Program-made: the position numbers and the translations under genes
In this document: positions 1 to 10,960 of the stretch, piece by piece
Layout: every line of letters begins with the position of its first letter
Numbering within the stretch: position 1 is the first letter of the stretch
The notes under the pieces: model-generated
Seen by the model: the letters and a program-made list of their open reading frames with translations, nothing else
Database searches by the model: none
What the model was told of the DNA's origin: nothing
NCBI RefSeq assembly: GCF_000204055.1
Contig: NW_006768803.1
Span: 785,607 to 849,606 of the forward strand
Reading direction: 5' to 3'
Origin: Melampsora larici-populina 98AG31
Taxonomy: Eukaryota; Basidiomycota; Pucciniomycetes; Pucciniales; Melampsoraceae
DNA length: 64,000 bases

Positions 1-2415
1 TTAACGATTTCTCAAGTTCATCAGTACCAACGAATTCATATCATCATCCATACCATCCAAGCCAACCCCCATCATTCACAAATCCATTAACCGCATCTAT
101 CAACTCAGCCATCCAAACCGTCTTACCAACCTATCCAACACCAAACCTTTCCCAACCCAATCCTATTCCTACGTTTCCTTATACCAATACTTCTCAAACT
201 TATCAAGCTGTTCAACTTACTAGCCCGAATTACTTTTCTTCAACCGGAATGGTATCAAAGAATTCGAGTGAACCTACACGAACCTATCCATCCCAAGTGT
301 TCCAACCTACAAACTCTCACCCAATGTATATGTCTAACCCTTATACCCAAGCATACAACGCACAAATGATATCTAACCCGACCTATCCGAATCCTTATGC
401 ACCAATAAACCATATGAATTATCCTTCAATGTACTCTCCTCAACCGATGTATTCGAGTTCACAGAATGTACCAATGAATCATTTATCAAATCAGAACTCT
501 TTTTACTCGTCAAATCAATTACCTACTCCTCGGGTCACTTCTGAAGGATATTCGATTTCTAAAACTGCTTTAGGTGATGAAACTGGTTCGTATTCTGATC
601 ATCTTCATCAAAAACCAAAACATCAAAATCGAAATTCGAATCATGAAAAGTAAGTTGAAATTATCACAAAAGAATTAGGCTTTTCTTTGGTTTTTTTTGT
701 AAGATGATGAATTGATTTTTTTCAAAATGAATCTTTTCTCAGATACAGATGTGAACCATGTCATCAAGACTTCCAAAGTTTTCCAAGCCTTCTAATCCAC
801 CAAAACACACATACGAAATGTTCAGAACCAGGTTGTAAATACGAAGGTAATTCAAAATCCGTTGAAATTCATGAGGTAAACTTCTTTTCTCTTCCCATTA
901 TGATTAAAGTAAGTTTTTAATGATTGGAGAATTGTTTGGATTTAGGAAGATCGTCATTTAAGATTCAAACCTGGTAAAGAACCTAATAGCAAGTCAAAAA
1001 GACCAGATGGACCAGCTGGGTAATCCCCAAAACCTTTTTCAAAAATTTCTTCAAGTTTACTAATCACTTGGTTTTATTTGGGGGGAAAAAACAAATGTAG
1101 GGCTACGATTCAAGGATTAGGATATGCACTTCAAACTGAAGAACAAGTAATGAAATGGATAGAAGAAAGACGTAAACGATGGCCAAGTTCAAAAGTGATA
1201 GCAGAAAAGGTGACATGATCTTTTTGATCTTACTTTTGAGTTCTTCATTGACTAACTTGATTTTCTTTAGGCTTTAAAGGCTTCAAAGGACTCTTCACAA
1301 ACGTCTAGATCTGGTAGAGGAGAGCGTTCAGTAGGTAGAGGTCTTGTCAAGTCTGGACGCGGTAAGACTCGTGTGGGAACTTTGGCGTTGAGACAACCAC
1401 GTGGTGTTACGTCTCGGGGTTCGGAAGATGGGTCAGCTATAAACTTACCTCAAAAACGAGCTCGACCGAATGAAGATGAAGATGATGAATTAGATGACGA
1501 TGATGAAGATGAGGAAGCCGTATTACGTGATCGGTATTTAAAATCACGCTCCACAAATAGTGTTGTCAATACCACGAAACCTGAAGTCTTTCAAGGTAGT
1601 GTAGGTAATGATCAAGTTACGAATAAAGGTTCGGATGACGAGAATGAAGATATGGATCATATAAAAGATGCAGTGTCTAGTAAGATAGAAATCAAAGTGA
1701 CCAAGATCGATTCTTTGAGACATGATCCTATCCATGATCACCAAACTGTTAATCAAACTGATCAAGTTATTCAAAAGAATATCAATGGAAAGAACACAAG
1801 GGTTTGTAAATGGTGGAAAATCAAAAGGAATTGTAAACGTGGTGATTCTTGTTTGTTTGCTCATCCTCCTCGTGATCAAGTAAGTTTTAAAGTTCATTCC
1901 GTTTTTTTGATGGGTATTTAATTTTATTTATCGTTGGGTTTATGTGGTTTGTGGGTTTCAAAGGTGACGAAAAAACAAAAGACGTCTAGTAAGAATAAAG
2001 TTACTACAAACATGGAGGTTCAGTCGGGTTCAGGATCTGGATTACTTTCAAAAGTAAGTGTGATTTTTTTTTTGCAAAATTCAAACTTTTCAAGACTGTT
2101 ATAGGCCAAGAATCAACATATCAATCAAGATCTGAAAACAGTGTGTTGAGGTTTTGTTTTTTTCGGTTTTTTCGGTTTCAATAGTTGTTAGAAAAAGATA
2201 TTCAACAGGATATAGCCGATTTAAGTTCAGTGATTAGTTTTTTGGTCGAGAATGATTTTTTAGAAAACACTGAGATGGAGATCGGAGAAGAAAGATTGAT
2301 CGAATCTATTTTACCTGATGATCGGTCTACTACTCTATCTGTTCATCCAACATCGATTCTACCCAAGTTATTGTCAAGTGATGCATTGAGTGGGTCTGAA
2401 GAGTTTGATACTGAA

Positions 2416-2451
<36 letters not shown>

Positions 2452-2652
2452 GATGATGATGAAGATGATGAAGATGATGATGAAGGGATTGAAGACGTAA
2501 AAGATCAAGACAATGGTTTGGGGAAAGTTAAAGTAGAAGATCAAGAAGATAGTTTGGGGAAAGTTAAAGTAGATAGTTTGGTAGCTGATTTGACTAGTCT
2601 TGATGAGAGATCAGTGATAGAACCTATTCGTCTCACTGAAGTAGTCACTTAG
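1..2652 (+). CDS. NUFIP1/Rsa1-like box C/D snoRNP assembly factor, 5' partial
   Basis: The reading frame is open from the window edge, so the true start lies upstream. Exons are <3-649, 743-875, 946-1019, 1101-1209, 1271-1879, 1964-2053 and 2185-2652; all junctions are GT-AG and keep frame. The first exon is Asn/Pro/Ser/Tyr-rich low complexity. Exon 2 encodes a C2H2 finger (YRCEPCHQDF, then CSEPGCKYEG and HEEDRH across the next junction). Exon 4 encodes TEEQVMKWIEERRKRWPSS, the hallmark of the NUFIP1 conserved domain. Exon 5 ends with a CCCH finger (VCKWWKIKRNCKRGDSC then LFAHP). The last exon has LLEKDIQQDI and FLVENDFL, followed by an Asp/Glu run. Known family role: NUFIP1 and yeast Rsa1 are nuclear scaffolds that bring snoRNP core proteins to the R2TP chaperone. 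I infer the same role here. Family assignment is strong; the 5' end is missing. Confidence 0.85.
2416..2487 (+). repeat. GAT/GAA triplet repeat encoding an Asp/Glu tract
   Basis: A run of GAT codons with interspersed GAA, inside the last exon of the NUFIP1-like gene. It encodes an acidic stretch of about 24 residues. Such a triplet run can vary in length between strains by slippage. Confidence 0.85.
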
Positions 2653-3740
2653 CTCAGTTCTGTAACACACTAAAAGTTTACATTTGGAGGATAAACTTTA
2701 GTTAGCTAGGAAGATAGGTGTTAGTTTTTAGATATCATTGGGTTCTGTTACACCTTATAACTTGCTTAGAATTGCTACAAAAGTACATAGGTTGATGACT
2801 TTTTGTTTTTATGATTAGTCGTCTTCATCTTATTAGAATCTTTTGGAAATAGACATTACTTTATACCAGATTTCTTATCTAAGATATAATTATTAAATTT
2901 GTAAAAAAACTCCATTTAATGCATAGATTTTGTTTTTTTGGTTTCTTTATTTTGGGACTTATTTGATGAAATGATTTAAATTGAATCTTTTTTGAACATT
3001 TACTTGGGGTTTTTAGTAGGTTTTGAATCAAGTTTTTATGAATTGTTTTGTTTGTATAGGTTTTCTTTTATGGGATTGGGATGGATTAGAAGAGTGTAAA
3101 TATGTGTTGATGATAAGAAAAGGGTTGAAATAAGTATCATATTTTAATCTTGATTTGAAGTCAAGAAAAGTGTTGGTAAATAGGATGAATGTAATTATAC
3201 AACTTATTGTGATGAAAGAAATATAACGAAAAGCATCTGAGAGGTAATCTCAGCATAGGAATCAAGCGTGATGATGTACCACTGAATGTCAATCCATAAC
3301 ACAATTTGGTATTCATATCAAAGCTTCACGTGTGGTGTACATCACTCTTTTAGCAGTAAAGTAATGATGGAAATGTGCATACAATGGAGTCAAGCAGACT
3401 TCTCCGGGATATAGAGTTGTTCTGAAATCCCTGCTAATCTTATCAAGTTTGGCTATGACGAAATTTTTCAAAGGTCTTTGTAAACCATCATGCGGTATAC
3501 CAAATGGTTTGGAAAACATACAAACATACTCTCGAGTCTCGATCACATTTAAGACTTGCTATACTACCCTATATCCATCGATATATTTGAACGTTTGGAT
3601 ATTGTATTGGCAGTTATGACTTAATTTCCCTACGGTCCATTGATCACTGTCTAATACCTATGGCTTCAAGCAATCAAAGTCGCGATTGATATAAGCTCAA
3701 CTAAGCCCCTCTTTGCGCGTTCGCCGCGCCCTATATCTGA
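2653..3740. other. Intergenic, no gene seen
   Basis: AT-rich 3' flank of the NUFIP1-like gene with T-rich stretches. No convincing ORF on either strand. Around 3690-3730 a short GC-rich stretch (aagcccctctttgcgcg) loosely resembles the TIR of the Mutator-like element at 32741. I cannot delimit an element there. Confidence 0.5.
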
Positions 3741-3750
3741 CAAAACGTTT

Positions 3751-4790
3751 ACGTGATAAAAGTGGAGAACGAAGAAACCAAGGAGATGTGACATACTTGC
3801 TCACAATTGACTTCTACACAACATGAGACCCAGACCCAGCTACATCTTAAGATTTGACACGCCGGAGGTGACGTGAGCAAATGCGGCATCCTGTTCCAAG
3901 ACTTTTGCCATGAAAAATTCCATGGCCCCAGGCCGATGGCTCAGCCAATTTCTCCTCTCTGTTCATTCCACTAGGTACTGCGTCAAAGAATTCACAATTG
4001 GTAAAAAGTTTATGTGATACAAGTGGAGAGCGAGAAATCGACAGGAATATATGTGTCAGACACGAGCACAACTGGCTTTGGCTCGCAATATGAGACTCAG
4101 ACCAGCTTACATTTTCAACGTTAACACGATACAACTCTGAGGAAGTGACACGAGCAAACGCAGCATCGGGTTCCAGGATTTGATCACATGAATTGAGAGA
4201 ATTGAGCAACCAGCAGCTCAGTCAATCCCCTCTCTTTGTCCTTTCCGCTTTCTATTCACTTCTGATAGCGACAAGTAAAAGAAATCATGATCACCAAAAC
4301 CTTGACGTGATACAAGCGGAGAGTGAAGAATTGAAGGACATCTATTTATCTTACAACACGACCACAATTGGCTTTTGCACAATATGAGACTCAGACCAGC
4401 CTACATCCTCAAAGTTAAACACAACTCTGAGGAAGTGAAGCAAGGAAATCCAGCATCGTGTTCCAGGATTTGATCACATGAGAGAATTGAGCAGCCAGCG
4501 GCTCAGCCTACTCTTTCTTCTGCTGGTTTCACAGTGCACTGCTCGTAGTTTCACACAAAGGGTATTGCAATTGATACAACATTTACGTGATATGAGCAGA
4601 GAATAAATATTCAGACGGGCAAAATCAGGTTCTCCACAATATGAGACACGATTCTACGTGTCGAAAGTCAATACGATACAACTCTGAGGAAGAGATGCAA
4701 ACGACTGCAACGTCGTGTCACCAGTGTCAGGACTCGATGAGCACAAAAGAATTGGAACTCAGTGGCTCAGCCGTTCTTCACAGGGTATGG
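3751..4790. repeat. Diverged tandem repeat, four units of about 260-295 bp
   Basis: Units begin with ACGTGATA or a close variant followed by a copy of aAGtGGAGAg, at about 3751, 4012, 4305 and 4585. Each unit then has, in the same order, a copy of acaATATGAGACtCAGACcAGC, then CTCTGAGGAAGtGA, then GCATCGtGTTCCAGGATTTGAtCACATG, then a GGCTCAGCC box. Units two and three are the most alike. Short ORFs run through the array on both strands but do not stay open from unit to unit, so the array does not look coding. It ends about 340 bp upstream of the secreted-protein gene at 5128. Confidence 0.8.
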
Positions 4791-5127
4791 AAGTTTGACT
4801 CCTTTGCTAATTGCTCCCTCACTTTTCGATCATCTTGTTGTTTTGCTTGACCTGCCTAATTGTCTTGGTATGTTTCCCCATTATTTTTATCATCCAACTG
4901 GCTACAATTAGCTTTTTAGAAATATATTTTCTAAATGACCTGATCTCATATATGGTCACCCTCTTGACTGTCTTGATTGGTTTAGATATCATAGATTTTC
5001 ATTCGAAAAACGTCTTCGAAGTCTTGTTGCTTTATTTTCTTGGTGAGTCTTGGAATACGTAAACTTTTAATTTTTGTCACGGATTTGTTCGTCTAACACT
5101 TATAGTAAACCAATTAGATATCTCATC

Positions 5128-5562
5128 ATGAATCTCGCCATCCTCGCTGCGATCCTCACAATATCCGTATCTTTGATTCAAGCCGCATTCATCAGCGATA
5201 TCTCAAGCAAACTAGGGACCTCACTGGGTGAAGATGGTCTGACTACTTTCAACAAAGGATCCTCAGCTGAAGAGCATATGACTATGAACCCTGTCACGCC
5301 TCAGTCAGATTGTGACTCAAGCCCTGGTACCCCTGGGTCTATCGATCGGATTCTTACGGCCCACCAAATTGACTCGCCTGGAAGTTCATCCAAAAGTTGG
5401 GAATTCTTTGACACCTCAGAATCATCTTCCCCTTCATCTACTGTTACCGAAGAATTCGAGACAGATCATGAATATGAAAAACCCGGGTGTTTGGCTTCTC
5501 ACTTAAATGGTTTTCGTCGTTTTTTAAGAACACTCGGATTCCGAATCTACCCTGTTGACTAA
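5128..5562 (+). CDS. Small secreted protein (candidate effector-like, unknown function)
   Basis: A 144-aa ORF. The first ATG in frame is at 5128; the frame is open upstream but without an ATG. Residues 1-20 (MNLAILAAILTISVSLIQA) form a clean signal peptide: short n-region, hydrophobic core, small residues before a likely cut near residue 19. The mature part is Ser/Thr/Glu-rich, has only two cysteines (SDCDSS and PGCLAS) and ends in a basic/aromatic tail (FRRFLRTLGFRIYPVD). No second membrane segment and no domain I know. Small Ser-rich secreted proteins are abundant in rust fungi and are often effector candidates, but nothing in the sequence proves that role. No intron is needed. Confidence 0.6.
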   Translation: MNLAILAAILTISVSLIQAAFISDISSKLGTSLGEDGLTTFNKGSSAEEHMTMNPVTPQSDCDSSPGTPGSIDRILTAHQIDSPGSSSKSWEFFDTSESSSPSSTVTEEFETDHEYEKPGCLASHLNGFRRFLRTLGFRIYPVD

Positions 5563-6363
5563 GCACCATTTCCACCCCCCAAAAAAAACCTCAAATTCAT
5601 TCCAGTCAAATAATGAGCATCCAAAAGTGTGTTTTTGGGTTGTTTCAGAACAATTGAATATTTATCCGGAAAAAAAAATCTTTTCTTCTCGAATCTGGCT
5701 GGAAACTGGAAAGGATTTGAAAGATTCAAAGTAGAAACATCAAATGTGAGGGCTAGATCAGGTGAAAATTTAATGACTAGTGAATTTGCTTTCTTCTTTT
5801 CTCTTTTGTTGTGGTAACTTTGGATATATATATTTGTAGTTACAATATTAGCAGGATTCAAGTTCAAAACAGATGCCAAAATCAGAGCTCATATAGAAGT
5901 GAGCATAGTTGGAGATTTCTTCAACCACTCTTAAATTTTACATCCCACTTTCTCCCGTCTTGTTTCCTGATTGCTCCCTGCTCATCATCTGATGACATGA
6001 TCAACATGACCTGAACAGGTGAGCTGAGCCTTCCTCAGTCTTCATTCATTAGACAAGAACTCTCATTTGCCCAGGTCTCCTCAGGCCTCTTCAAATTTAG
6101 CCAGATGATGAAAAGATAATGATGGTAGAATCTGTAACATCTTTTAATCTATATAAAAGCTGAAGATCACCAAACATGACAGATTTGATATTGTGGTTGA
6201 TTAGAAATAGCAATACATGTGACATAACACCCTCGCCTATTTAGCACACTCCAAACCACCAAAATGAGTTCACACCAGTGTCTATCCCATTCTACGCGCG
6301 AGGGATGAAGAAAAAAGTCATCAGGGAGATGTCAAAAAAGGTAAAAATGTACACAGAGAAAAC
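5563..6363. other. Intergenic between secreted-protein gene and Prp18 3' end
   Basis: Contains the A-run at 5579-5588 just after the secreted-protein stop and AT-rich sequence. Short ORFs on both strands here lack codon bias or recognisable content. No element ends found. Confidence 0.5.
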
Positions 6364-7817
6364 TCACTTTCGTGCTAAATCATCCGGAGGTCGTTTCGTC
6401 TGAGCAAAAGTAAGAATCCTAGTTTAAAAAAAGAGGAAAAGAAACACACCCTCAATTTAATCTAAAATCCTAAACATCTTTTTGTTTTATTCAAGAATCC
6501 AATTTAGAAATCTGTAAAACGGAATTCATACCTTTTTAAACTTTGAATATATTTTCTACTAACTTCATCATTTAAAACATGTGCTACATTATTACTAAAA
6601 ATCTTTTCACGTCCACTACGTTCATGAATCCCTACCATAGTCACTCCAATTGGCCATGGTGCATTTCCAATCGAAAGTCTTAAGTATGCATCATTTGCTT
6701 TGATATATTCACGTGTTTGCATGTTATGTACGATTTCTGCAACTGCTTGAAGTACATCTGGTGCAAGATCCTACGAAGAAAAATACGATCGGGATTAGAT
6801 GGAATTGGGATGTGGTGGTTGGGTTGGTTATGGGTTTATTACGTACTCTTTTTCGGAGGGATTTGAAGAGGGGTTTCAAGTATTCTGCAGATTGCTTTTG
6901 GGTTGCTGCTACTAGTTTTCCTTGCGTACTACGTCTGATATGGTCTGGGTTTCAAATATGACAGGTGTTTTCTGAGTTGATAATTAGTGAGGCATAGGTA
7001 TGATCAAATCCAGAAACCCTTACCTGGTCTCTCTGCCATAGATTGTTCCCATTCCTTTAATACACGCTACAAGAAACAGATTGGGAATGAGTCAGCTTGG
7101 ATTGATTGAAAAGGTTAAGATTTGAACCAAGTTACTTACTTTCAGAGCAAAATAAATCTGAGGATAAATCTTACGTGGATCCGTTTTGATTAATTCAAGA
7201 TCAACGGTCACTTCAGCGTCTTCTGCATTTTTCATGTCTCCATCCATCTCATCACCCGAACCAAGTTTGCCATCTTTATTCATATTCGAATCACCTTTCA
7301 CATTTGCATCTCTTGCTCTTTTAGCTAATTCTTCTAAATCCATATTACCTTCTACACCTTCTAAAGCTCTCATTAATTCATTCCGTCCACCTTCAGTACG
7401 TTCTTCAATTAATTGTAATGCTCTAAGTCTTAATCTACGTTCTTTATCACTTTCACCAAACAATCGAATCGGTTGTCCTCTAGATCTTAATCTACGTACT
7501 GCTTCTTCATTTGAAATATTGAATAATTCAGGTACGACTTGATCATTTTCGTTTTCTAAACCATTGGGTGTGGCTTGACCATCAAGTGATGTATTAATAC
7601 CTTCCTTTGATCCTGATGGAATCAATCGATCTTCTGTCTCTTTAAAATTTGCTTGTTGTGAAATTGTTCGTTTTCTTTCTTTTTCTTCTCTTTCTGCTTC
7701 TAGTTTTGCTTTTTCTATATCCCCTTTTCTCATATATTTCTTCGGTGCTGGTCCTTCATTTGATGTGAGGTTGGTTAGTTTCCGCTTTGATTCGATCTGG
7801 GCCTTTAAGCTGTCCAT
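6364..7817 (-). CDS. PRP18: Pre-mRNA-splicing factor 18 (Prp18)
   Basis: Five exons on the minus strand, in transcript order: 7817-7140, 7066-7024, 6944-6847, 6770-6532 and 6418-6364 (370 aa; human PRP18 is 342). The first exon carries the PRP4/PRP18-type motif ([20 protein letters not shown] then [13 protein letters not shown]). After exon 1 come [32 protein letters not shown] and [12 protein letters not shown]. The near-invariant block then follows: [40 protein letters not shown] and [18 protein letters not shown]. Prp18 acts in the second catalytic step of splicing, working with Slu7 on 3' splice-site docking in the U5-containing spliceosome. The last exon ([18 protein letters not shown]) is shorter and less conserved than the rest but joins in frame. 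Confidence 0.93.
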
Positions 7818-8050
7818 GTTTTGAGTGATTCGAAAGACCAGTAGGTATTCAAAAATCTAGTTGATTATAGAGCTTCGTGATAAGGTGAGAGGTTGTGACG
7901 ATTGTGGGGTTGGTTGGTTGCAGTGAGTCGCTTTCAATTCCAATTTCCCATGCAGCTGTCAGCTACCGGGGCCGGGGTTCTGATAGGCCGGGTAAAATAA
8001 AATAGATATCCGATGGACCGAAACATGGGTGGGGTGAGACCTGGTGAGAC

Positions 8051-8390
8051 AGGCCCCCGGATAGCTCCTATGGAGCATACCGACGAAAAAACCTCGAAAA
8101 TTCAGTTATTCATACCTGAATTTAAAGGTTTGGGGGGCCAAGAATACCTCTTTTGTCGGTAACATTTTCGACAAAATCACGAAAAAATGCCAAAAAATTC
8201 CTTGCAAGTCCCTAACATGCAAAACTAGCCTAGGAAAAGCTATGAAATCTTGAATTAATTCCTCCGAGGTCGCTATGATCAATTCCAACAGGGTCAAAAA
8301 ATACCTTTTTCGTCCCTAACATCAAGAAATTTCCAAACCCAAAAGATACCTTTTTGGTCGGTACCTTTGGTAGGAGCTATCCGGGGGCCT
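8051..8390. mobile_element. hAT-like MITE, 340 bp, 8-bp TSD
   Basis: Ends are inverted copies of AGGCCCCCGGATAGCTCCTA; inner TIR parts are more diverged. Flanked by the perfect 8-bp direct repeat GGTGAGAC (8043-8050 and 8391-8398). No coding capacity. An 8-bp duplication is typical of hAT elements, but the GG-CCCC ends are not classic hAT termini, so the superfamily is inferred. The element at 15922-16187 has related ends. Confidence 0.8.
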
Positions 8391-8410
8391 GGTGAGACTG
8401 AGTGAACAAG

Positions 8411-9554
8411 TGTAACGGGCACTGTATTTAGTGCTTACGTTATGCTATTCCGGGAAGGGAATTAAGTCTCTAAGGGTTAAGAGAGTGTACTTAAGGATCT
8501 TAATGGATAAGGCAATAAGGATCTTATAAGGGGTTATTGTCAGCCCTGAGTACATACACATGTACCCAAAGACTAACTTGTAAATATAAATATTATTCAT
8601 AAAACCCAAATACATGTACATATATTTTAGAAACATATGTAACATGTAATAAGATATGTATAAAACACTAATTACATATATACGTAATCAAGAACTAATA
8701 TGTAACATATAAGATTACATACAAAAAACAATAGTAACATCTCATAACTCAGTATCAAGAGTTAAAAATGCTTATATAGCATAAAACACTTAATGACTAC
8801 TGAACATAACATTAAGTGTAAGTAATTATAAAAATAATAAAAATAATAACTATAAACCTAATATTGTAACACTTGTGTATATCACAATATTAGGTTTAAA
8901 GAGCTGAATATATAAACCCAAACTCAGTTCATCCTCAGGGAAAAAACCAAGTTTATACATACCACTTTCTAAAGAACCTTCAAGAGTTCAATTAGAATAA
9001 ATATCAAGAGTATTACAAATAGTAATACTAGTGATTCATTCTATTCACCTTGATCTTTCCTGACTAGATCCTAGTAAGTACACTTCACTTCTGGATCCTC
9101 TACTTTCCCCAAGTAGCAACTATCTTAGGTTGGTGACCTCCAAGTTAATAACCAATAGGTTGGTGACCTCTAAGTTAATAACCATCAGGTTGGTGACCTC
9201 TAAGAGATAACCAAGATAAGTGATCTTTATAATCACTCTTTATCCAATTACCAAGAAGGATATTGGAGAACATTGGGATCCTGTTCTCATCCCTTACTTA
9301 ATTGTAAATCAAATCTCTTCTTTAAGAGTCAACTAACTGTAGTCTGCCAGGATTTGTCCTAGCAGACTCCTTAGTTGTTTAACTTTCTACTACTCTTCTC
9401 CTACTCATATCAGCTCTCTCTCTTTCCTTCTTCTACCCTTGTAACTAGTTATAATCTGAAATATAATAATATTTATTATACTTCACCACCTACCTAGTCC
9501 CAATACTACCATCTAGTGAGTGTAGCCTCCTTTCAAAGAGCCACTACCCTCACA
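8411..9554 (+). mobile_element. Possible solo or truncated copia-type LTR
   Basis: A 1.1-kb AT-rich noncoding block starting TGTAACGGGC and ending CCTCACA, that is TG...CA. It is followed by gttataagagg, which loosely resembles a tRNA-derived primer-binding site as in Ty1/copia elements. It includes a CT-rich tract near 9410-9440. I see no second LTR copy, no TSD and no gag/pol reading frames downstream, so this is either a truncated element or a misread noncoding block. Confidence 0.35.
9127..9216 (+). repeat. Three tandem copies of a 30-bp unit
   Basis: Units start at 9127, 9157 and 9187, each beginning AGGTTGGTGACCTCYAAG. The third copy diverges at its end. It lies inside the LTR-like block. 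Confidence 0.85.
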
Positions 9555-9604
9555 GTTATAAGAGGATTATTGAGAATGAATGATATGAAGATTGGTAATT
9601 GCTA

Positions 9605-9876
9605 CAGCCCTTTGCATAATTGATGACTTTGAAGAAAAAAAAACCTTGAGTTTTCAAATAAAAAACCTTGAGTTTTGTCAAAAAGCTGCTGAGTTTTTCA
9701 AAAAGTCAGTGAGTTTTTTTTGGAAACCTGGCTCAGTAAGTCTAAAAGAGAAAGAGCTCGCTCAGTTTTTGAAAGACTCAATGAGTTTTTGAAAAAAACT
9801 GAAAAAAACTTGCAGATTTTTTTGAAAACTCAAGCGTTTTCTCTTTTTCCAAAGTCATCAATTTTGCAAAGGGCTG
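9605..9876. mobile_element. Tc1/mariner-type MITE, 272 bp, TA TSD
   Basis: TIRs read CAGCCCTTTGCA followed by wAATTGATGACTTTg in both inverted ends (about 27 bp). It is flanked by TA on both sides (9603-9604, 9877-9878). The interior is built of variations on CTTGAGTTTT/GAGTTTTTCAAAAAG and has no credible gene. TA duplication plus CAG ends fit Tc1/mariner/pogo-type mobilisation. Confidence 0.75.
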
Positions 9877-9879
9877 TAT

Positions 9880-10658
9880 CTTTGATAAGATGAAGATATC
9901 CTAAATGAGGATGAGAGAAATAAGAGATAACTAGATGACTAAGGAATACAAGAGAAGGACTCGAGGTGTTCCTTATAAGAGAGTTACAAGATGGCGGTAA
10001 AGGGCAGAAGGCCGGTTATCGAATAGCCGGTATTACAATGTAGTATTAGCCATTTACAGTTGGCTGTTATGATGGCGAATACAAGTGGTGATACAGTAGT
10101 TGTGACATGTGTCATGTTTGGATACAGACTAAGAATAAGTATCCCTGCTACACAAGAAACAAACAGTGACTCTCCGACAAAGACTTGACCAACACTTCCA
10201 TCAACCACTGTCTCAAAACATAAAAGTTCAAAAGGAGTTTACTCAAGGAAAGAACTTTATGATGGATTTGCATGTGTCTAATGATGCACTTTTCAATGCA
10301 CATTATATGTGCAATCATCAAGGTCATTTGGACGCGGTGAATGTAAGAAGCACAAAGCCTCATCAAAGGCAATGCTGAAGATGATGTAATTGATTTGCTT
10401 GGTTCATGCTTGTCATGAGATTTGGATAAAGTTTTGATTCTGATTTTAAGGATATCCAAGATATCTGGTGAACAAGAAGGGAAGACTATTCATGACTTTA
10501 CAGACAAATCAATCCCTCATTTTGGTTTCATGAAACCAACTCCATTTAGAAGTATGCAGACCTATTTAAAACTCTAATCTAGACTTCTCAACACCTTTAG
10601 GTGAGTTTATTGATTGTATCCTCTTATTCTATACCATGTCCCACTGAAAAAAACTTGA
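9880..10658. other. Noncoding, no feature delimited
   Basis: Sequence after the mariner-type MITE. Weak overlapping ORFs on both strands at 10148-10459 have no recognisable content. It may include remnants of the retroelement suggested at 8411-9554. Confidence 0.4.
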
Positions 10659-10665
10659 CTATAAT

Positions 10666-10953
10666 CAAGGTTGCCACTATACTATACTATACTATACTAT
10701 ACTGCACTGTACTATACTGCATCTGAAATATACTCGGTATAGTATAGTTCTAAACATAGTATAGTATAGTGCAGTATAGTATAGTATAGCTTAAATATAC
10801 TGAAGTATAGTCAGTTTTTTTTTGAAACTTGTATAGGCATCTTTCAGGATATTTGGTAAATCCAACTATACTGGGTATATTTTTCAGTATAGTATAGTTG
10901 AACTATAATATACCCATAGTATAATATACTAGTATAGTATAGTGGCAGCCTTG
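10666..10953. mobile_element. CTATA-rich MITE, 288 bp, 7-bp direct repeat
   Basis: Ends are inverted copies of CAAGGYTGCCACTATACTAT. Flanked by CTATAAT at 10659-10665 and 10954-10960. Much of the interior is the pentamer ACTAT or its complement ATAGT in runs, in both orientations, so the whole element can fold on itself. No coding capacity. The duplication length (7, perhaps 8) leaves the superfamily open; hAT is plausible. Confidence 0.7.
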
Positions 10954-10960
10954 CTATAAT

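Noticed and set aside
3847..4209. Minus-strand ORF of 120 codons
   Set aside because: It lies across two units of the tandem repeat, is not kept in the other units and has no domain.
4811..5062. Hydrophobic 83-codon ORF upstream of the secreted-protein gene
   Set aside because: AT-rich DNA translates to Leu/Ile/Phe in this way; it has no conserved motif and overlaps the probable promoter.
7186..7542. Ser-rich plus-strand ORF opposite Prp18
   Set aside because: Antisense shadow of the conserved Prp18 first exon.
8411..9990. LTR ending at GTTACA (9989) rather than at 9554
   Set aside because: TGTAAC...GTTACA gives inverted ends but the flanking bases do not form a TSD; the shorter version is followed by a primer-site-like sequence, though that is also weak.
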